A DNA stretch of 5,465 nt, taken from positions 1-5,465 of the forward strand of contig CAZRDR010000054.1 of the NCBI GenBank assembly GCA_964598995.1. The letters are read 5' to 3'. The position numbers were made by a program, and so were the translations under genes. Shown here in pieces: positions 1 to 3,975 of the stretch. How positions within the stretch are numbered: the stretch's first letter is position 1; each line of letters begins with the position of its first letter. Source of the stretch: JACROF01 sp964598995 (GTDB lineage: Bacteria > Patescibacteriota > Microgenomatia > Levybacterales > UBA12049). Below the pieces are notes generated by a model that did no database searches, was not told the DNA's origin, and worked only from the letters and a program-made list of their open reading frames with translations.

Positions 1-1
1 G

Positions 2-892
2 ATTGAGATGCAGAAAAAGTTAATGGAAGAGCGTTCGAAGCTTCAGGAGGAGATCAGTAAGTCAGTTCAAGAAAAGTCAGAGCTTGCAATCCTCGAGCTT
101 AAAAAACAGTTAGACGATACCAAAAAGGCCTTAGAGGATGCACAGCGCAAAGCTAATCAGAGTTCGCAGCAGCTGCAGGGTGAGGTCATGGAGTTAAATC
201 TCGAAGAAACGCTTCGTCAGGAATTCCCCGATGATGATATTCTTCCAGTTGGCAAAGGTATAACCGGAGCTGACATCAGATTCATCGTTAAGACGAAGAA
301 GGGTACTGTCTGTGGGGAGATCCTCATCGAGAGTAAGCGGACCAAAGCTTGGTCAGATGAGTGGCTAGGTAAATTAAAATCTGATATCAGAGCAGAGAAA
401 GCGAATACAGGTGTGATCATTACTGCTGCCATGCCGAAGAATTTCCCCAATGATTTTGGGTATCACGAAGGAATATATGTAACTGGTTATAGCTGCTTCA
501 TTCCATTCCTGCAATTACTCCGTCAAAAACTCGTAGAGGTTGCCTACCAAAAATACGTGAGTCAGCAAAGTGGCGATAAGGCAGATATTCTTTATGATTA
601 TGTCACGAGCCATGAATTCCGTCAGCAGATCGAGTCACTCGCTGAAGTCTATAACGAGCAGCTGGAGCAGATCACCAAAGAACGTGCGGCATTTGAGCGT
701 ATCTGGAAGATGCGTGAGTCGCAGGCAAAAAGAATTCTTCTGAGTACGACAAGTATGTATGGTTCAATGCAGGGGATCGTCGGTGGCTCATTAGGCCAGG
801 TGAAAGGCCTTGATATGCTCGGGCTCGATGATGGTGAAGAGAAAAATCGTACTCCCGATAAAGAACAAAAAGCACTTTTCCCTGAAGAATAA
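2..892 (+). CDS. DUF2130 family protein, C-terminal part (5' end outside window)
   Basis: The frame is open to the left edge (codons from base 2, first ATG at 8), so the gene almost certainly starts upstream. About 296 codons are visible, against a usual family length of roughly 400-450 residues as I recall it. Numbering from the ATG at 8, residues 1-60 are rich in E, K, Q and L and look like a coiled coil. Residues 62-180 hold the conserved DUF2130 core: the stretch NLEETL, then GADI with D89, then GEILIESKRTKAW with E108-S109-K110, then WLGKLKSD. The spacing of D89 and the E-x-K triad resembles a PD-(D/E)XK nuclease core, so nuclease-like activity is plausible but unproven. Residues 205-245 form a second charged helical stretch, and the tail after 272 is acidic and probably disordered. 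The family is uncharacterised, and phage or mobile origin is not suggested here. It sits 2 bases upstream of rnhB and is probably cotranscribed with it. Family assignment is fairly sure; function is not. Confidence 0.82.
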   Translation: MEMQKKLMEERSKLQEEISKSVQEKSELAILELKKQLDDTKKALEDAQRKANQSSQQLQGEVMELNLEETLRQEFPDDDILPVGKGITGADIRFIVKTKKGTVCGEILIESKRTKAWSDEWLGKLKSDIRAEKANTGVIITAAMPKNFPNDFGYHEGIYVTGYSCFIPFLQLLRQKLVEVAYQKYVSQQSGDKADILYDYVTSHEFRQQIESLAEVYNEQLEQITKERAAFERIWKMRESQAKRILLSTTSMYGSMQGIVGGSLGQVKGLDMLGLDDGEEKNRTPDKEQKALFPEE

Positions 893-894
893 CT

Positions 895-1524
895 ATGGTC
901 AAATCTCTTCCCACTTTCCACGAAGAGCAATTCCTCTGGGCACAGGGATACTCACAGGTTGCAGGGATTGATGAGGTGGGTCGCGGAGCGTTTGCCGGTC
1001 CAGTCGTCACTGCGGCCGTTATATTCCCCAAAAACTATGTTTTTAAAGATACTGAGCTTCACAAGATTAATGATTCTAAACTACTCTCTAGTAAAAAGCG
1101 CGAAAGTCTGGCTCTCAAAATAAAAGAAGAAGCGCTCTGTTACAGCATCACGGAAATTCCCGTTAGTTATATCAATAATTATGGTATAGGCAAGGCAGCA
1201 CAGTTAGGTTTTTATAAGTCAGTGAAGAGTCTTTGTCATAAAGCTGATTTTCACCTTATCGATGCGTTCTATATATCAAGACTCCGCAAAAAGTTACAAA
1301 AGCCTCTCATCCATGGTGATCAATTATCGATATCTATAGCAGCAGCATCAATCATCGCTAAGGGCTATCGAGACGCACTGATGACAAAGTTGCATGATTC
1401 TGCCGCGAACTATGATTTCGCCACGAACAAAGGCTATGGAACTGCTTTTCATCGAGCTCAGATAGCGAAGTTCGGACTTTCACCATACCACAGAACGTCA
1501 TTTAATATGAGTTCGTGTCTCTAA
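895..1524 (+). CDS. rnhB: Ribonuclease HII
   Basis: Cytoplasmic endonuclease that cleaves the RNA strand of RNA-DNA hybrids and nicks DNA at single misincorporated ribonucleotides, starting ribonucleotide excision repair. The 209-residue length fits the family (about 200). All landmarks are present: GIDEVGRG at 24-31 with catalytic D26 and E27, NDSKLLS at 59-65, LIDAF at 121-125 with D123, and HGDQLSISIAAASIIAK at 140-156 with D142. This gives the complete D-E-D-D metal-binding set by alignment in mind with E. coli D16/E17/D108/D126. The C-terminal KGYGTAFHRAQI (179-190) and HRTSF are also typical. The ATG at 895 lies 2 bases after the stop of the DUF2130 gene with no good Shine-Dalgarno, only a GAAG-like stretch, so translation is likely coupled. 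Residues 1-20 before the GIDE motif are a normal lead-in, which supports this start. The gene appears intact. Confidence 0.96.
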   Translation: MVKSLPTFHEEQFLWAQGYSQVAGIDEVGRGAFAGPVVTAAVIFPKNYVFKDTELHKINDSKLLSSKKRESLALKIKEEALCYSITEIPVSYINNYGIGKAAQLGFYKSVKSLCHKADFHLIDAFYISRLRKKLQKPLIHGDQLSISIAAASIIAKGYRDALMTKLHDSAANYDFATNKGYGTAFHRAQIAKFGLSPYHRTSFNMSSCL

Positions 1525-1532
1525 GTAATATC

Positions 1533-1561
1533 TTGACAAGCTCTGCAGCAATCAGTACGCT
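1533..1561 (+). promoter_or_regulatory. Candidate sigma70-type promoter for the DUF378 gene
   Basis: A perfect -35 box TTGACA (1533-1538) starts 9 bases after the rnhB stop. A 17-base spacer puts TACGCT at 1556-1561, which keeps the three most conserved -10 positions (TA...T) but matches only 3 of 6. Alternative -10-like hexamers (TATACA at 1567, TACAGT at 1569) have poor spacing. The perfect -35 with consensus spacing just upstream of a separate gene supports a promoter. Transcription from it would give a leader of roughly 35-40 bases. Confidence 0.5.
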
Positions 1562-1590
1562 GAACCTATACAGTATTTATCTACCTGTGG

Positions 1591-1600
1591 AAGGAGGTGA
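1591..1600 (+). promoter_or_regulatory. Full-length Shine-Dalgarno of the DUF378 gene
   Basis: AAGGAGGTGA is an uninterrupted 10-base match to the complement of the usual 3' end of bacterial 16S rRNA. GGAGG ends 8 bases before the ATG at 1606, which is ideal spacing. It decides the start: the in-frame GTG at 1598-1600 minus one base (1597-1599) lies inside this site, so it cannot be the initiator. No other gene in the window has a comparable site. Confidence 0.88.
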
Positions 1601-1605
1601 ATTGC

Positions 1606-1818
1606 ATGAAGGGATTAAAAATGCTCGCATGGTGGTTAGTTATCGTCGGAGCTCTTAACTGGCTTCTCGTCGGTTTAGGTGGCTTTATGGGCGGTGATTG
1701 GAACCTCGTCCACATGATCTTTGGATCAGTAATGGCGCTTGAGAATCTCGTTTATGTTCTCGTTGGTCTATCTGGTCTCTGGCTTCTTTGGGACAAAATG
1801 GGTGGTTCAAAGAGATAA
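1606..1818 (+). CDS. DUF378 family small membrane protein
   Basis: A 70-residue protein with two predicted membrane helices. Helix 1 covers about residues 5-24 and contains the family hallmark GALNWLLVGL. Helix 2 covers about 37-61 (IFGSVMALENLVYVLVGLSGLWLL). They are joined by a short Gly-rich loop with GGDWNLV, and the protein ends in a basic tail (GGSKR). This matches the DUF378/YuzA family of about 65-80 residues, whose function is unknown to me. The ATG at 1606 is chosen over the upstream in-frame GTG at 1597 because the GTG lies within the Shine-Dalgarno. The gene has its own promoter candidate and a strong terminator 23 bases after the stop, so it is probably a single-gene, well-expressed unit. 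Location is inferred to be the cytoplasmic membrane. Confidence 0.9.
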   Translation: MKGLKMLAWWLVIVGALNWLLVGLGGFMGGDWNLVHMIFGSVMALENLVYVLVGLSGLWLLWDKMGGSKR

Positions 1819-1840
1819 TCGTTCTTTTTGACCTTATTTT

Positions 1841-1881
1841 TTATTGGGCCGTTGTTGTTAGACACGGCTCAATAATTTTTT
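1841..1881 (+). terminator. Rho-independent terminator after the DUF378 gene
   Basis: A 12-base stem pairs TTATTGGGCCGT (1841-1852) with ACGGCTCAATAA (1864-1875), perfect except for one G-U wobble, around an 11-base loop. A run of six T (1876-1881) follows directly. The stem with U-tract is on the plus strand only, as expected for the upstream gene. Confidence 0.87.
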
Positions 1882-1890
1882 CCTCCTCCT

Positions 1891-1926
1891 GAAATGATTT
1901 TGTAAGGTCAATATCAAGATCATTTT
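1891..1926. repeat. Inverted repeat / AT-rich hairpin just after the terminator
   Basis: GAAATGATTTTG (1891-1902) pairs with CAAGATCATTTT (1915-1926): 12 pairs including two G-U wobbles, with a 12-base loop. In plus-strand RNA the stem runs into TTTTCCTC and TTTTT (1923-1935), so it could be a backup terminator for the DUF378 transcript or a structure upstream of the 1951 start. It has no T-tract on the minus strand. Confidence 0.4.
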
Positions 1927-1938
1927 CCTCTTTTTACC

Positions 1939-1944
1939 TACAAT
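1939..1944 (+). promoter_or_regulatory. -10-like box 6 bases before the ATG at 1951
   Basis: TACAAT matches the -10 consensus at 5 of 6 positions. Six bases separate it from the ATG at 1951, so transcription would begin at or next to the A of the start codon, a leaderless layout. No convincing -35 is visible 16-19 bases upstream. Its value depends on whether the short ORF that follows is real. Confidence 0.35.
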
Positions 1945-1950
1945 GCAAAC

Positions 1951-2139
1951 ATGCAACATGAAATATATAATCCATTTTTGAGGTCGCTCGTTAGCAAGTC
2001 TCAGAAAGAGAGAGTTCCTCAAAACATAGGCATTATTAGCCCTGCCCAAATGCCTATTCGTGACTTAACCACGCTTGAAGCTCGTGTCGAAAGTCTCAAA
2101 GGAGTAAATGCAAAAGAGACCGTGGTATTTGTAAAGTAA
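1951..2139 (+). CDS. Possible small hypothetical protein (62 aa)
   Basis: I do not recognise this protein. It would be 62 residues, soluble, moderately basic, with no membrane segment or cysteine. The second half (LTTLEARVESLKGVNAKETVVFVK) could form a helix followed by a strand. In favour: it fills an otherwise empty 320-base gap, and a TACAAT box sits 6 bases before the ATG, as at two other genes here. Against: there is no Shine-Dalgarno, and its stop directly abuts the stop of the convergent gene at 2140. It also contains a perfect 9-base inverted repeat (2026-2057) that could instead be the terminator of that gene. An overlapping minus-strand frame (1858-2049) looks even less protein-like. 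It may be a real small gene or chance. Confidence 0.4.
   Translation: MQHEIYNPFLRSLVSKSQKERVPQNIGIISPAQMPIRDLTTLEARVESLKGVNAKETVVFVK
2021..2057 (-). terminator. Candidate terminator for the minus-strand NadM-like gene (dyad)
   Basis: ATAGGCATT (2026-2034) and AATGCCTAT (2049-2057) form a perfect 9-base inverted repeat with a 14-base loop. Read on the minus strand, the hairpin is followed by G and TTTT (complement of 2021-2024). It lies about 80 bases beyond the stop of the gene ending at 2140, where a terminator would be expected. The T-tract is short, so termination would be modest. It falls inside the doubtful 62-codon plus-strand ORF, so one of the two may not be functional as described. 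Confidence 0.4.
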
Positions 2140-2583
2140 TTAGGCTAACTTGTTAGCTTTGCGGAGCTTTTCTCTGATAATTTTTCCTTGGTAGATATGT
2201 CTTTTATAAAAAGGTACTCTAAGGACGGGATAACCTGCAACTTCAAAAATATCGTTCACCCAATCATTATTCCCAACGATTAGATCAACCCCTTCGACTT
2301 GATCAAGTGCTAATTTACGCCATTTATCGTCGTTATAGACGTCGTCGATAGTAACGATTTTTTCTATGTAGTCATTAAGCTTTGCTTTTTTCAGTTCATT
2401 TTTCACCATTTCAATTCGCTCGTCGATCGGGAAAGGATTATCAAAGTCGATGATGTTCGCGCTCCCGATACCGATGATTGCTTTATCTGCGACTTTGAGA
2501 GCTTCTTTAATGAGGTAGAGGTGCCCTTTATGAAAAGGCTGGAAGCGTCCGATGATATAGGCTTTTTTGTATTTCTTGTTCAC
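2140..2583 (-). CDS. Nicotinamide-nucleotide adenylyltransferase-like protein (archaeal NadM type)
   Basis: A small nucleotidyltransferase with the HIGH-type Rossmann fold, expected to join a mononucleotide (probably NMN, giving NAD+) to ATP with release of pyrophosphate in the cytoplasm. In its 147 residues: the nucleotide-binding GRFQPFHKGH at 12-21 (H18 and H21 form the HxGH motif), IGIGSAN at 37-43, and NPFPIDERIEMV at 49-60, close to the NPF-x(3)-ER signature of archaeal NadM. GNND follows at 104-107, then a C-terminal YQGKIIREKL at 131-140 where NadM usually has an SGT-E-[IV]-R-type motif. The body is about 25-30 residues shorter than typical NadM, missing mainly the C-terminal helices, and the Ser/Thr of the last motif is not conserved, so substrate specificity is uncertain. 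The start is GTG at 2583; an in-frame TAA lies 9 bases upstream and there is no Shine-Dalgarno. It lies 22 bases after the secreted-protein gene and may share its transcript. Confidence 0.8.
   Translation of the reverse strand: MNKKYKKAYIIGRFQPFHKGHLYLIKEALKVADKAIIGIGSANIIDFDNPFPIDERIEMVKNELKKAKLNDYIEKIVTIDDVYNDDKWRKLALDQVEGVDLIVGNNDWVNDIFEVAGYPVLRVPFYKRHIYQGKIIREKLRKANKLA
2144..2157. repeat. Short inverted repeat over the stop of the NadM-like gene
   Basis: GCTAA (2144-2148) and TTAGC (2153-2157) pair around CTTG, covering the last codons of the minus-strand gene and the point where the two convergent frames meet. Only three T follow on the plus strand and none usefully on the minus strand, so it is a weak terminator candidate at best. 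Confidence 0.25.
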
Positions 2584-2597
2584 GGTGTATTATTAAA

Positions 2598-2628
2598 ATT
2601 GTACATCAATAAGGAGAAAGTTTATCAA
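2598..2628 (-). promoter_or_regulatory. Candidate internal promoter for the NadM-like gene
   Basis: On the minus strand, TTGATA (complement of 2623-2628, 5 of 6 to the -35) and TACAAT (complement of 2598-2603, 5 of 6 to the -10) are separated by 19 bases, longer than the ideal 17. The -35 lies in the last codons of the upstream gene. Transcription would start about 7-8 bases before the GTG at 2583, leaving almost no leader. AT-rich sequence makes chance matches likely. Confidence 0.35.
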
Positions 2629-3013
2629 TGCAGTCATTATATGACCAGTCGTATGACCCTTGGCCAAACTCATAGGCTATTTTATTAGCAACAATTCTAC
2701 ATTCTGCATCTTTCTCTTGATAAGTCATTTTCTGCGGCATAGGGGTGTCAGTTGGCTGGGGGACAGGAGTAGAGGTTGGTTGATTTGATTGAATATCCTG
2801 ATAGACCATCTTCTCATATGGCGTGGGAGTGAAAGATGGCATCGGATCATGAGCTGATGTGCTGCCATCAAAAGTAGGTATATCATCTTTTTTATAAGTT
2901 GTCTCTCCGGCTTGTGAAGGTTTGGAAGCATTAATAAACGAACTAAGCGAAAGACTCAACATGATGAAGGCAAGAGCGAAGATGAGCAAAGACAACAGTA
3001 CTAATTTAGACAT
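2606..3013 (-). CDS. Hypothetical secreted or membrane-anchored Thr/Pro-rich protein
   Basis: I do not recognise a family. The 135-residue product begins with a basic residue and one hydrophobic segment (about 4-28, Leu/Ser rich). This could be a signal peptide with a possible cut after INA at 27-29, or an N-terminal anchor. There is no lipobox cysteine. Residues 30-96 are low-complexity and polar, with repeated Thr-Pro/Pro-Thr dipeptides (58-65 and 78-93), typical of an extended extracellular linker. Residues 98-135 form a small, more regular C-terminal region with two cysteines, C105 and C128, which could form a disulfide outside the cell, and aromatic residues (YEFGQGSYDWSY). The ATG at 3013 has no Shine-Dalgarno; the N-terminal signal supports this start. 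It lies between tRNA-Lys and the NadM-like gene on the same strand. Being real is likely because of the coherent secreted architecture; its role is unknown. Confidence 0.68.
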   Translation of the reverse strand: MSKLVLLSLLIFALAFIMLSLSLSSFINASKPSQAGETTYKKDDIPTFDGSTSAHDPMPSFTPTPYEKMVYQDIQSNQPTSTPVPQPTDTPMPQKMTYQEKDAECRIVANKIAYEFGQGSYDWSYNDCIDKLSPY

Positions 3014-3021
3014 AAGTACGG

Positions 3022-3085
3022 CAGATGGCAGATGAGATGTATTCTAGTCAGCATACTGACCTAGGATGGACAGATGGTAAGATGA
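3022..3085. repeat. Degenerate direct repeats flanking a dyad
   Basis: CAGATGGCAGATGA (3022-3035) recurs as CAGATGGTAAGATGA (3071-3085), differing by one inserted base and one change. Within the first copy CAGATG is itself tandem. The two copies bracket the inverted repeat GTCAG-CATA-CTGAC (3047-3060). The region separates tRNA-Lys from the secreted-protein gene and contains no ORF. Confidence 0.5.
3041..3060 (-). promoter_or_regulatory. -10-like box with adjoining dyad upstream of the secreted-protein gene
   Basis: On the minus strand TAGAAT (complement of 3041-3046) matches the -10 consensus at 5 of 6 positions and lies about 28 bases before the ATG at 3013. The perfect 5-base inverted repeat GTCAG/CTGAC (3047-3060) directly abuts it on the -35 side, and outer CTAG copies (3044-3047 and 3061-3064) extend the symmetry with one extra base. 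This is where an operator would sit. No good -35 box is visible, so activation or read-through from tRNA-Lys is also possible. Confidence 0.35.
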
Positions 3086-3095
3086 AATAATTCAG

Positions 3096-3167
3096 TGAGC
3101 CAGGGGGGATTCGAACCCTCAACCAATACCTTAAGAGGGTACTGCTCTACCGTTGAGCTACTGACCC
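3096..3167 (-). tRNA. tRNA-Lys (anticodon CTT)
   Basis: The minus strand folds into a complete 72-base cloverleaf. The acceptor GGGTCAG pairs with CTGGCTC (including G2-U71 and U4-G69 wobbles). The D arm is GCTC/GAGC with loop AACGGTA. The anticodon stem GTACC/GGTAT carries loop CTCTTAA, giving anticodon CTT, which reads AAG. The T loop is TTCGAAT. The T stem GAGGG/CCCCC has one A50-C64 mismatch. Discriminator A73 agrees with lysine identity. CCA is not encoded (CTG follows), so the CCA-adding enzyme is required. It is divergent from the GrpB-family gene. Confidence 0.95.
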
Positions 3168-3178
3168 GTGAGACTTGT

Positions 3179-3207
3179 ATTATACAATATTTGGCTTCAT
3201 GCGTAAA
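3179..3207 (-). promoter_or_regulatory. Promoter of tRNA-Lys
   Basis: On the minus strand TTTACG (complement of 3202-3207, 4 of 6) and a perfect TATAAT (complement of 3179-3184) are spaced by exactly 17 bases. The -10 ends 11 bases before the tRNA 5' end at 3167, leaving a very short leader. It lies back to back with the GrpB-gene promoter in a 64-base intergenic region. Confidence 0.7.
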
Positions 3208-3219
3208 ATAATTGAAGAG

Positions 3220-3225
3220 TATAAT
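3220..3225 (+). promoter_or_regulatory. -10 box of the GrpB-family gene, 6 bases from the ATG
   Basis: A perfect TATAAT is followed by exactly 6 bases and the ATG at 3232. RNA polymerase would start at about the A of the start codon, giving a leaderless mRNA, and no Shine-Dalgarno is present. The best -35 guess (TTCATG at 3196-3201, 18-base spacer) matches only 3 of 6. Confidence 0.6.
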
Positions 3226-3231
3226 TGATCT

Positions 3232-3807
3232 ATGAAGATCTCACCTGCATTACGAAAACAGATCGATAATGTAACTAAAGAAAAAATTGATATTGTGTCA
3301 TATAACCCACATTGGAAAGATGAATATCAAAATGAGTCATCTTTTCTCATCACTAAGTTTCCTGATGTTATAAAGTCCATTGTCCACTTAGGTAGTACCT
3401 CAGTACCAGGATTATCTGCAAAACCAATTATAGATATTTTCGCAGAAGTCACAAGCTACAAAGATGTCAAAGAGAAAGTAGTTCCATTACTCACAGAACT
3501 CGGTTATGAATACTTTTGGCGCCCTGAGTTCGGAGATAAACCTCCTATGTATGCTTGGTTTATTAAGAGAAATTCTAAAGGTAATAGGACCCATCACATA
3601 CACATGTTTAATAAGAAATCAAAATTTAACGATAGGATTGCATTCCGAGACTACTTGGAGTCTCACAAAAATGAAGCAGATAGATATGCAAGCCTGAAAT
3701 ACGAACTTGCTGTTAGATATCCAAATGATCGTGAAGGTTACACTAAAGCTAAGACGCAGTATATAAAGAGCGTTCTTAAGCGAGTCAAGAATCCTTTGAA
3801 CGACTGA
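3232..3807 (+). CDS. GrpB family protein (UPF0157), nucleotidyltransferase fold
   Basis: A 191-residue protein with the GrpB/UPF0157 signature throughout: YNPHWKDEY at 24-32, HLGSTSVPGL at 52-61, AKPIIDI at 63-69, HHIHMF at 121-126, FRDYL at 138-142, and the C-terminal LKYELA plus DREGYTKAK-YI at 155-178. The GSTSVPGL-to-PIIDI stretch resembles the glycine-serine and acidic metal-site core of polymerase-beta-like nucleotidyltransferases (G54-S55, and D68 as the acidic residue). The family is usually 160-200 residues, so it is full length. Its substrate is not established to my knowledge; in some bacteria the domain is fused to dephospho-CoA kinase. The start is supported by the TATAAT box 6 bases upstream. 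It is transcribed against both neighbouring tRNA genes, 64 bases from tRNA-Lys and 6 bases from the 3' end of tRNA-Arg, with no visible terminator. It looks like a lone gene. Confidence 0.92.
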   Translation: MKISPALRKQIDNVTKEKIDIVSYNPHWKDEYQNESSFLITKFPDVIKSIVHLGSTSVPGLSAKPIIDIFAEVTSYKDVKEKVVPLLTELGYEYFWRPEFGDKPPMYAWFIKRNSKGNRTHHIHMFNKKSKFNDRIAFRDYLESHKNEADRYASLKYELAVRYPNDREGYTKAKTQYIKSVLKRVKNPLND

Positions 3808-3813
3808 ATAATG

Positions 3814-3888
3814 TACACCCGAAGGGACTCGAACCCCCGACCTTCTCGTCCGAAGCGAGACGCTCTAATCCAACTGAGCTACGGGTGC
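3814..3888 (-). tRNA. tRNA-Arg (anticodon TCG)
   Basis: A complete 75-base cloverleaf on the minus strand. The acceptor GCACCCG pairs with CGGGTGT (G1-U72 wobble). The D arm is GCTC/GAGC. The anticodon stem TCTCG/CGAGA has loop CTTCGGA, giving anticodon TCG for CGA and wobble codons. The T stem GGGGG/CCCTT has two G-U pairs and loop TTCGAGT. The discriminator is A73. CCA is not encoded (CAT follows). It is convergent with the GrpB-family gene, leaving 6 bases between them. Confidence 0.96.
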
Positions 3889-3902
3889 AGATGATAGCCT
3901 CA

Positions 3903-3932
3903 ATTGTAGCAAAAGTTGGTGAGTGAACACAA
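3903..3932 (-). promoter_or_regulatory. Candidate promoter of tRNA-Arg
   Basis: On the minus strand TACAAT (complement of 3903-3908, 5 of 6) lies 14 bases before the tRNA 5' end at 3888. A weak TTGTGT (complement of 3927-3932, 3 of 6) stands 18 bases upstream of it. The position is right for a tRNA promoter; the -35 is poor. Confidence 0.5.
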
Positions 3933-3963
3933 ACAAACTCTAGCGTTCGTTCTTACAAATGGA

Positions 3964-3969
3964 TATACT
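3964..3969 (+). promoter_or_regulatory. -10 box of the MacA-like gene, 6 bases from the ATG
   Basis: TATACT (5 of 6 to consensus) is followed by exactly 6 bases and the ATG at 3976, the same layout as at 1951 and 3232, with no Shine-Dalgarno. The -35 region 17 bases upstream (TAGCGT) is poor. It supports the ATG at 3976 as start because the box would otherwise lie inside coding sequence. Confidence 0.5.
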
Positions 3970-3975
3970 AGAACT

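Noticed and set aside
217..450. 77-codon minus-strand open frame
   Set aside because: Entirely antisense to the conserved DUF2130 core; no Shine-Dalgarno or recognisable protein features.
672..1031. 119-codon minus-strand open frame across the end of the DUF2130 gene and start of rnhB
   Set aside because: It lies opposite two well-supported genes including the conserved GIDEVGRG region, and its product shows no coherent domain; an antisense shadow.
1597..1605. GTG at 1597 as start of the DUF378 gene
   Set aside because: The codon is part of the Shine-Dalgarno AAGGAGGTGA itself; ATG 1606 has ideal spacing.
1858..2049. 63-codon minus-strand frame, with AGGAGGAGGA on the minus strand at 1881-1890
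   Set aside because: The frame runs into the DUF378 terminator, and the SD-like run lies inside the frame rather than before its start; no suitable start codon follows that run at normal spacing.
2725..2931. 68-codon second minus-strand frame within the secreted-protein gene
   Set aside because: Lies in the low-complexity Thr/Pro region of the 2606-3013 gene in another frame; no signal or conserved feature.
3022..3085. CRISPR-like array from the CAGATGG repeats
   Set aside because: Only two short imperfect copies with one irregular gap and no cas genes; not an array.
3506..3697. 63-codon plus-strand frame inside the GrpB-family gene
   Set aside because: Out of frame with a clearly conserved gene; chance frame.
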